A stretch of DNA of 8,709 nt from Fibrobacterota bacterium (lineage in GTDB: Bacteria > Fibrobacterota > Chitinivibrionia > Chitinivibrionales > JANQEN01). Shown piece after piece: positions 1 to 4,359 of this stretch (position 1 is its first letter; every line of letters starts with the position of its first letter). The translations under genes were made by a program, and so were the position numbers. Under the pieces are notes generated by a model. It saw nothing but the letters and a program-made list of their open reading frames with translations, was not told the origin of the DNA and did no database searches. The stretch covers positions 1-8,709 of the forward strand of contig JAUXBV010000103.1 in NCBI GenBank assembly GCA_030619215.1, given 5' to 3'.

Positions 1-94
1 AAAAAAACAATCAGCATGAAATTAGTATCTGTTACAAGGTTCACCAGAAAAGCTGGCATTTAAACCCTTTAGGTAAATTTAGATCGTTTTGAAT

Positions 95-227
95 GTCATT
101 CCGGCATTCTTTTGGCCGGAATCCAGCTTTTTGAGTGTTTAGAGGCGTGGATTTACACCTTTGGCGCACTTCGCCCGCTAAAAGCATGCGGGTTTTAATC
201 CCTCTTTATGGGGGAATGACGGTCATT
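95..227. repeat. Intergenic palindromic repeat element (GTCATTCC...GGAATGAC)
   Basis: The element is bounded by the exact inverted pair GTCATTCC (95-102) and GGAATGAC (213-220). Inside it are a perfect 8-bp hairpin, ATTCCGGC (98-105) with GCCGGAAT (115-122), a shorter one, CCCGC (174-178) with GCGGG (188-192), and the pair GGATT (149-153) with AATCC (197-201). The right end carries AATGAC-G-GTCATT (215-227). GTCATTCC...GGAATCCAG-type palindromes are common as dispersed intergenic repeats in many bacterial genomes, so this is probably one copy of a multicopy, MITE-like or REP-like element. Only one copy lies in this window, so dispersal is inferred. The 98-122 hairpin could also end transcription from upstream, since a short T run (CTTTTT) follows it. 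Confidence 0.55.
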
Positions 228-257
228 TGTCAATTGCTAACACAAACTAATTATAAT
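227..257 (+). promoter_or_regulatory. Candidate sigma-70-type promoter for the ferredoxin cluster
   Basis: TTGTCA (227-232) matches the -35 consensus at five of six positions, and TATAAT (252-257) matches the -10 consensus exactly. The 19-nt spacer is longer than the optimal 17. Initiation near 264 would give a leader of about 116 nt containing the 322-339 inverted repeat. The region is AT-rich, so chance matches are likely, and promoter preferences in this phylum are poorly known. Confidence 0.3.
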
Positions 258-321
258 AAAATAATACAAAAATAGCATATAATAAATTATACAGTAAAAG
301 CTAAAGAATTGATATTTCAAC

Positions 322-339
322 ACTGTTTAATTTAACAGT
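322..339. promoter_or_regulatory. Inverted repeat upstream of the first gene (possible operator)
   Basis: ACTGTT (322-327) and AACAGT (334-339) form a perfect 6-bp inverted repeat around a 6-nt TAATTT spacer, ending about 40 bp before the start codon. This is a plausible binding site for a dimeric regulator or a weak leader hairpin. No regulator can be assigned, and short AT-rich palindromes occur often by chance. Confidence 0.25.
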
Positions 340-379
340 ATCTGCGGTAAAAATACATTATAAATAAGAAAGGCTACCG

Positions 380-2941
380 TTGGAGATGGTTATAACAAAG
401 GTAAGGAATTGTATTTCTTTCGCATTTATCATACTGCTTTCATGTTATTTCAACCCGGTGTATGATACTGATACTAACGGTTGTATAAATAACGTAAAAT
501 GTATTCTTGAGAATGGTGACGATATTGATATTTTTAAGGTTACTGTAAGTGGTGAGGATATTGACACTATATGTTTTTATCAACCCGCTAAAGATAACAG
601 CCTTGTTTTTACAGTACCGCAGGGAACAAGCAGGCATATCGTTATTAACGGCTATGTATCTGGTGAGTGGGCTTATACAAAATCCTTTACAACAGACATA
701 CCGGAAGGTGATACAACTTTTACCGTAGAGCTCTTAATTGTTAAAGACCCGGTTCCGGAGGCCCCGCTGGATGTTAAGCTCACCCTTCTTCCATCGAATG
801 TTGTTAAGATTGCATGGAGCGGCTCCGGTTATGCGGATGGTTATAAGGTGTTTCGTTCGGAAGATGAGTGCGATGAGGGGGATGAGATTGCTTCATGCAA
901 TACAACGACCTGCCTCGATAGTACCGTCTGTGCTGACAGAACATATTACTATGGCGTAAAGGCATATAATTCTTCCGGCATATCCGGCCTATCGGACCAT
1001 CCTTTGATAACCATACCGCCGATTAATGAACTCCCAGAAAAGCCTGAGAATCTCCGTGCGGAAGATACGTCGGCAACATCGGTTACCCTGAGCTGGAACA
1101 GGGTTCTTGCAGCCAGTTCGTATAAAGTTTACAGAATAAATGGGAGCGGGACTCCCAATGAGCTCATTGCAACTATCGGTAATATATCCTTTGTTGACGA
1201 CAGTTTATTACCGGTGACAGTCTATTCCTACGCTGTTTCAGCGGTTAACAGTATCGGAGAGTCCATTAAGTCCGATAAGATTACCGTTCAAACCAAGGAG
1301 CCGGTCCCCGAAGCCCCTGAAAATGTCACAGCAAAGGAATTGTCTGATGTGAGCATACAGGTTTCGTGGGATGCTGTTGCATACGCTTCTGAGTATGAGA
1401 TATATGGCTGCCTTCAGCAGGGCGGCACCTTTGAGAAGAAAGGGAGTGCAACCGAATGCACCTTTATAGTCAGCGGTTTGAAGCCTGAAACGACCTATTA
1501 CTTTAAGGTAAAGGCCCTCAACGGTGCAGGTAGCTCCGGCTTTTCCAATACAGCCTCTGCAAAGACATTACCGGAACAGAACCAGAAACCGGAAACCCCG
1601 GAAGGAGTGGCAGCGGAGCCGCTCTCACCCTCAATCATACGGGTTTCCTATAACAGCGTTGACAAGGCGTCGCTCTATAACATTTACAGGAGTAACAGCC
1701 CCACCGGTACTTTTTCTAAAGTAAAATCAGTTGCCGACACTACAGCAAGCGACAGCGGCCTTACGGAAAATACCACCTATTATTATAAGGTATCCGCGGA
1801 AAACAGCGTCGGTGAATCGGACCTGTCCGGGTCTGTCTCAGCAACAACCTTTATGCATATAACCGTACCTACCGGACTCGATGCGGAAGCTCTGTCATCA
1901 TCAGACATCGGGGTTTCATGGAACAGTGTCAATGGAGCGCTGCGCTATAAGCTGTTTCGCTCCCTTAACTCCGGTGGAGTGTTTGATGAAATCACATCCC
2001 CGGTTTCGACTTCATACACAGACACTGGTTTGACATCAAATACAACTTACTATTATAAGGTTTCGGCAGTGGGCGATTACGGAGAGTCTGATTTGTCCGA
2101 TGAAGTCTCTGCAACGACACAGATGCCTGCGCCCGATACGCCGGACGGACTGCAGGCTGCTGCAGTGTCCGCAACCCAGATACGGGTAGAGTTCAATGCA
2201 GTTGCTAATGCTACGGGATATATACTTTACTGGAGCCTGACCCAATCCGGTACGTATGACTCGCTGGCTTCCACAGGCTCGACCACTTACGACCATACGG
2301 GACTTACACCGGATACAGAATATTTTTACAAGGTATGCGCATACAATGATTTCGGCAAGTCGTCTCTCTCCGATGCGGTTTCCGCAAGAACCGATCCCGG
2401 CCAAGTACCTGACCCCCCAACCGGTGTTGAAGCTACGGCGCTTTCATCTTCAGAGATTGAGGTTAAATTTAATGCGGTATCCGATGTGACAGGCTATAAA
2501 ATCTATTACAGCCTCAGCAGCACAGGTAGTTTCACCCTGGTAACAACCATCACGACAACCACCTATACCCATAACAACCTTGATGCAGACACCGAATATT
2601 TTTACAAGGTCACCTCATACAATAATAACGGCGAGTCGTGTTATTCAGACATGGTTTCTGCTACGACATCCAAAAAGGTTGCCTATATCGTTTCAAGCAG
2701 TTGTAACGGATGCGCAAGGTGCGTGACCGATTTCACCTGTCCGGAGGGCGCAATCTATGCAACCGGAGGTATATATGCAATCGATCCGGATAAGTGCAAT
2801 GGCTGCGAGGATTGTATAACCAAATTTTCATGCCCGCGCAACGCTATCAAGATGCAGGATACACTCTTGAAGGCAGTACTGGATTTATGGAGAAAAATTA
2901 TGCCCAAAAAAGAGGTAAAAACAGACAAACCATCTGATTAG
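380..2941 (+). CDS. Exported lipoprotein: seven FN3 domains plus C-terminal 2[4Fe-4S] ferredoxin module
   Basis: The 853-aa protein opens with a lipoprotein signal: a basic start, a hydrophobic run and the lipobox LLSC with lipidated Cys22. Residues 23-124 form an unidentified beta-rich domain. Seven FN3 domains follow at roughly 125-213, 219-306, 310-397, 404-490, 494-580, 584-671 and 676-763, with the usual core Trp/Tyr and TxYxYKVxA strand. Residues 766-826 are a two-motif ferredoxin module: Cys775/778/781/787 and Cys806/809/812/818, both CX2CX2CX5CP, each with two more residues before the last Cys than the classical CX2CX2CX3CP. The last 27 residues are basic. FN3-1 also holds four clustered Cys (164, 173, 178, 184). 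The likely role is a surface or periplasmic redox protein whose FN3 rod acts as spacer or adhesin; this is inference. The start is uncertain: TTG at 380 lies 6 nt after AAGAAAGG, while ATG at 386 lies 12 nt after it. Confidence 0.85.
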   Translation: MEMVITKVRNCISFAFIILLSCYFNPVYDTDTNGCINNVKCILENGDDIDIFKVTVSGEDIDTICFYQPAKDNSLVFTVPQGTSRHIVINGYVSGEWAYTKSFTTDIPEGDTTFTVELLIVKDPVPEAPLDVKLTLLPSNVVKIAWSGSGYADGYKVFRSEDECDEGDEIASCNTTTCLDSTVCADRTYYYGVKAYNSSGISGLSDHPLITIPPINELPEKPENLRAEDTSATSVTLSWNRVLAASSYKVYRINGSGTPNELIATIGNISFVDDSLLPVTVYSYAVSAVNSIGESIKSDKITVQTKEPVPEAPENVTAKELSDVSIQVSWDAVAYASEYEIYGCLQQGGTFEKKGSATECTFIVSGLKPETTYYFKVKALNGAGSSGFSNTASAKTLPEQNQKPETPEGVAAEPLSPSIIRVSYNSVDKASLYNIYRSNSPTGTFSKVKSVADTTASDSGLTENTTYYYKVSAENSVGESDLSGSVSATTFMHITVPTGLDAEALSSSDIGVSWNSVNGALRYKLFRSLNSGGVFDEITSPVSTSYTDTGLTSNTTYYYKVSAVGDYGESDLSDEVSATTQMPAPDTPDGLQAAAVSATQIRVEFNAVANATGYILYWSLTQSGTYDSLASTGSTTYDHTGLTPDTEYFYKVCAYNDFGKSSLSDAVSARTDPGQVPDPPTGVEATALSSSEIEVKFNAVSDVTGYKIYYSLSSTGSFTLVTTITTTTYTHNNLDADTEYFYKVTSYNNNGESCYSDMVSATTSKKVAYIVSSSCNGCARCVTDFTCPEGAIYATGGIYAIDPDKCNGCEDCITKFSCPRNAIKMQDTLLKAVLDLWRKIMPKKEVKTDKPSD
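752..2668 (+). repeat. Seven tandem FN3-domain coding repeats
   Basis: Seven consecutive units of about 86-95 codons encode FN3 domains. Most are well diverged, but neighbouring pairs still share DNA. The 17-nt string GAATATTTTTACAAGGT occurs in repeat 6 (2318-2334) and repeat 7 (2594-2610), and repeats 4 and 5 share the TTYYYKVSA...GES-DLS block almost residue for residue. This suggests growth by internal duplication, with the C-terminal repeats duplicated most recently. The array could vary in copy number between strains. Confidence 0.8.
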
Positions 2942-2996
2942 ACTCTGTGTGAGAATTATATACGCGGGTTGCGTAGATAATTCGAGCTACAGAGTC
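2941..2996 (+). promoter_or_regulatory. Long intergenic hairpin after the FN3-ferredoxin gene
   Basis: A 20-bp composite stem starts at the last base of the stop codon. The outer arms are GACTCTGT (2941-2948) with ACAGAGTC (2989-2996). After an internal loop come GAATTAT (2953-2959) with ATAATTC (2977-2983), a 1x1 mismatch, and TACGC (2961-2965) with GCGTA (2971-2975), closed by a GGGTT loop. No T run follows, so it is not a classical intrinsic terminator. It could block 3' exonucleases, act as a processing site, or serve as a protein-binding or attenuator element that sets the ratio of the large protein to the small ferredoxins. Confidence 0.6.
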
Positions 2997-2999
2997 TTA

Positions 3000-3014
3000 T
3001 CCAGCTCAGCTGGA
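3000..3014. promoter_or_regulatory. 15-bp palindrome next to the ribosome binding site
   Basis: TCCAGCT (3000-3006) and AGCTGGA (3008-3014) are perfect 7-bp inverted arms around a single C. The site lies 3 nt after the long hairpin and 6 nt before the GAAGGAGA ribosome binding site of the next gene. It could be a dimer-binding operator. Because the centre is one base, it would form an RNA hairpin only with inner pairs opened. Function is unknown. Confidence 0.35.
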
Positions 3015-3034
3015 CTAACAGAAGGAGAGTATGC

Positions 3035-3328
3035 ATGTATACAAAAAGAGTAGTTGCCTGCCTGGTTCTTATCAGCGGGCTGTTTATTATAATATTTGCT
3101 GCTGCAAAAATGCATTACATTGACCAGAAGGTATGTACAAAGTGCGGGGTGTGTGTAGAGGAGTGCCCGGAAGCAGCCATAGAAGTAATCGAGAAAGACG
3201 GCGAAGAGATACATGTTATTAATCAGGAAAAGTGCACGCAATGCGGCGTGTGTATCGACGTCTGCCCTGAAGGCGCAATACTGGCCGGGGATGCCAAAAG
3301 TAAAGCAAAGGATGATAAGAAGCAGTAA
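3035..3328 (+). CDS. Small exported or membrane-anchored 2[4Fe-4S] ferredoxin
   Basis: This 97-aa protein has a basic N-terminus (MYTKR), a hydrophobic segment at residues 6-24, and then a complete bacterial-type ferredoxin domain. Both motifs are canonical CX2CX2CX3CP: Cys34/37/40/44 and Cys67/70/73/77. There is no lipobox. The run FAAA-K allows signal peptidase I cleavage after Ala24, otherwise the segment is a single anchor. The positive-inside rule places the ferredoxin outside the cytoplasm, and no twin arginine is visible. The tail is highly charged (KSKAKDDKKQ). ATG 3035 follows GAAGGAGA with a 6-nt spacer; the ATG at 3031 is out of frame. Its signal-peptide DNA is almost identical to that of the gene at 3857. 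The predicted role is single-electron transfer in the periplasm or at the membrane; the partner is unknown. Confidence 0.85.
   Translation: MYTKRVVACLVLISGLFIIIFAAAKMHYIDQKVCTKCGVCVEECPEAAIEVIEKDGEEIHVINQEKCTQCGVCIDVCPEGAILAGDAKSKAKDDKKQ
3043..3064 (+). repeat. Signal-peptide coding repeat, copy 1 (other copy 3862-3883)
   Basis: A 22-nt block encoding K-R-V-V-A-C-L recurs at 3862-3883 with a single substitution (G to A, giving Val to Ile). Both copies lie at the same position in the signal peptides of two separate ferredoxin genes. This points to gene duplication, or gene conversion, within the cluster. Confidence 0.6.
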
Positions 3329-3416
3329 TCGGAACGGGTATTGCCGTTTACTGTTATCCCTGAAACTGAATATGAAAGCTCCTTGATAACATTATGTCCC
3401 ATAAAGAGGATAATTC

Positions 3417-3442
3417 ACACTAACAACTGAAGTTGTAAGTGT
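3417..3442. promoter_or_regulatory. 26-bp near-perfect palindrome upstream of the compact ferredoxin operon
   Basis: The arms ACACTAACAACT (3417-3428) and AGTTGTAAGTGT (3431-3442) are complementary at 11 of 12 positions around a 2-bp GA centre. The site lies in the 185-bp gap before the gene at 3514. The very short centre favours a DNA site for a symmetric dimeric regulator over an RNA hairpin. A TTGATA at 3383-3388 and a GATAAT at 3409-3414 lie just upstream, but their 20-bp spacing makes a poor promoter. The binding protein is unknown. Confidence 0.5.
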
Positions 3443-3451
3443 TCATTATAG

Positions 3452-3484
3452 GAGCGGATAGGCTACTATCGTATCCTCCCGCTC
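3452..3484 (+). promoter_or_regulatory. Bulged leader hairpin upstream of the gene at 3514
   Basis: GAGCG (3452-3456) pairs with CGCTC (3480-3484), and GATA (3457-3460) pairs with TATC (3472-3475). A CTCC bulge (3476-3479) sits on the 3' side and an 11-nt loop closes the stem. It follows the 26-bp palindrome and ends 15 nt before the AAGGTGA ribosome binding site at 3500-3506. It may be a leader RNA structure affecting translation or stability. It does not match a riboswitch class I recognise. Confidence 0.3.
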
Positions 3485-3513
3485 AACATACTGTTACATA
3501 AGGTGATGAATTT

Positions 3514-3831
3514 ATGAACCGGATGAAAAAAAGAGCGTTACTGTATCTTGCACTATCCGCTGTAATTATTATTGCTGCGGGTTGTATTGATACGGTGAAG
3601 AAAAACCCTGTGTCAATGGGGGCGCGGATGGTTTGCAGGGTAGATGCTGTCAATTGTAATGGGTGCGGTCTTTGTGTTAAAGCCTGCCCCAATAATGCAA
3701 TTATAGAAACCCAGCTTGAGAATGAGTGGGTGTGTATTATAGACCCTTATAAATGTAATGGGTGCGGCGAGTGCATAAACGAGTGCGAGGATGATGCAAT
3801 AAAAAAAGTGGAGTTTAAAGAGGATGATTGA
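3514..3831 (+). CDS. Small ferredoxin lipoprotein
   Basis: This 105-aa protein carries a lipoprotein signal: MNRMKKR, a hydrophobic stretch and the lipobox AAGC with lipidated Cys24. A 2[4Fe-4S] domain follows with Cys48/51/54/58 (CNGCGLCVKAC, then Pro) and Cys81/84/87/91 (CNGCGECINEC). The Pro that normally follows the fourth Cys is Glu92 in the second motif. Two further cysteines (41 and 74) each lie seven residues before a motif. The domain should be anchored by lipid outside the cytoplasm. ATG 3514 lies 7 nt after AAGGTGA; Met4 is an alternative start. The gene opens a tightly packed run of four genes (3514-5574) and its end is close to, or overlaps, the next gene depending on that gene's start. 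The redox partner is unknown. Confidence 0.85.
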   Translation: MNRMKKRALLYLALSAVIIIAAGCIDTVKKNPVSMGARMVCRVDAVNCNGCGLCVKACPNNAIIETQLENEWVCIIDPYKCNGCGECINECEDDAIKKVEFKEDD

Positions 3832-3856
3832 TAATAACAGGATTGTAAAAGGTGCA

Positions 3857-4108
3857 GTGATAAAAAGAGTAATTGCCTGCCTGATGATAATATTACTTGC
3901 TGTTAGTATCTATGGTGTTGCCGGGAAACAGGTTGCAGTTATTTCAAGTCAGTGTGTCGGTTGTGGTGATTGCACTAAAGTATGCATCAAAGACGCTGTC
4001 GTTATTGTCAGGGGAAAAGCGTTAATTAATACTGATAAATGCAATGGGTGTGGCTTATGCATATCTATATGCTCATACAATGCAATACGGTACGGAGGAG
4101 AGAAATAA
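3857..4108 (+). CDS. Small exported ferredoxin-like protein with divergent cluster motifs
   Basis: From GTG 3857 the product is 83 aa: a signal peptide (MIKRVIACL..., VAG|KQ cleavage expected after residue 23) and a two-motif ferredoxin with Cys33/36/39/43 and Cys62/65/68/72. All eight ligands are present, but the Pro after the fourth Cys is replaced by Ile44 and Ser73. GTG 3857 is preferred because AAAAGG lies 4 nt upstream and it gives a standard signal peptide matching that of the gene at 3035. The in-frame ATG at 3824 would add 11 polar residues and has its GAGG directly against the start; it would overlap the previous gene by 8 bp. The stop shares one base with the next start (TAATG), so translational coupling is likely. 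It could be a lower-stability ferredoxin, or could bind another metal. Confidence 0.75.
   Translation: MIKRVIACLMIILLAVSIYGVAGKQVAVISSQCVGCGDCTKVCIKDAVVIVRGKALINTDKCNGCGLCISICSYNAIRYGGEK
3862..3883 (+). repeat. Signal-peptide coding repeat, copy 2 (other copy 3043-3064)
   Basis: This matches 3043-3064 at 21 of 22 bases and encodes K-R-V-I-A-C-L. The shared register, right after the initiator region in both genes, supports the short GTG start at 3857, because it makes the two signal peptides align end to end. Confidence 0.6.
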
Positions 4109-4353
4109 TGCGCAAGTTGATAATACATTGCCTGGTTTTACTATTGCTGGCTGTAGCCACAGGCTGTGACAACCCTGCGAAGGGGGCTTTTTTATCGGTT
4201 GACAAAGCCAATTGTATGGGATGTTCGGAGTGTGTGGGTGTGTGCGCTGCGGATGCGATAAGGATCATTTCAAATAAGGCTGTTATCGACCCGACCAAAT
4301 GTGTGGAATGCGGTAACTGTATTGAAGTCTGCCCTTTTAATGCAATCTATTGA
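4108..4353 (+). CDS. Small ferredoxin lipoprotein
   Basis: This 81-aa protein is the shortest of the set. It has a lipoprotein signal (MRKLIIHCLVLLLL) with the lipobox ATGC and lipidated Cys20, followed by Asp at +2. The 2[4Fe-4S] domain has Cys36/39/42/46 and Cys65/68/71/75. Ala47 replaces the Pro after the first motif, while Pro76 is kept in the second. The chain stops five residues after Pro76, so it is a minimal ferredoxin on a lipid anchor. ATG 4108 overlaps the previous stop by one base and follows GGAGGAG (4094-4100) by 7 nt; an in-frame upstream ATG at 4039 lies inside the preceding gene and would destroy the signal peptide. Asp at +2 retains lipoproteins in the inner membrane of E. 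coli, but this rule may not hold in this phylum. Confidence 0.85.
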   Translation: MRKLIIHCLVLLLLAVATGCDNPAKGAFLSVDKANCMGCSECVGVCAADAIRIISNKAVIDPTKCVECGNCIEVCPFNAIY

Positions 4354-4359
4354 GGCGGT

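Larger units (their letters stand above)
1..379. other. Non-genic upstream region
   Basis: No convincing gene is seen on either strand here. From left to right it contains an unremarkable stretch (1-90), an intergenic inverted-repeat element (about 95-227), an AT-rich segment with a candidate promoter (227-257), and a small inverted repeat (322-339) just ahead of the first gene. The ribosome-binding-like run AAGAAAGG lies at 366-373. The AT-richness of 240-370 contrasts with the GC-richer repeat before it, which fits a promoter and leader region for the downstream cluster. Nothing in 1-90 could be identified. Confidence 0.6.

Noticed and set aside
2036..2404. Antisense open frame of 122 codons inside the FN3 gene (and similar minus-strand frames elsewhere, such as 4843-5142 and 5419-5751)
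   Set aside because: The plus-strand frame has unmistakable domain repeats; the antisense products show no domain, and they follow from the composition of the coding strand.
752..2668. CRISPR or other short-repeat array
   Set aside because: The periodicity is about 260-285 bp, in frame, and diverged at DNA level; it is a protein-domain repeat.
3333..3348. Intrinsic terminator after the gene at 3035 (AACGG/CCGTT stem)
   Set aside because: The stem is only 5 bp and is not followed by a T run.
4039..4107. Upstream in-frame start extending the ferredoxin lipoprotein at 4108
   Set aside because: It lies inside the previous ferredoxin gene in another frame and would bury the signal peptide and lipobox; ATG 4108 has a strong GGAGGAG 7 nt upstream.
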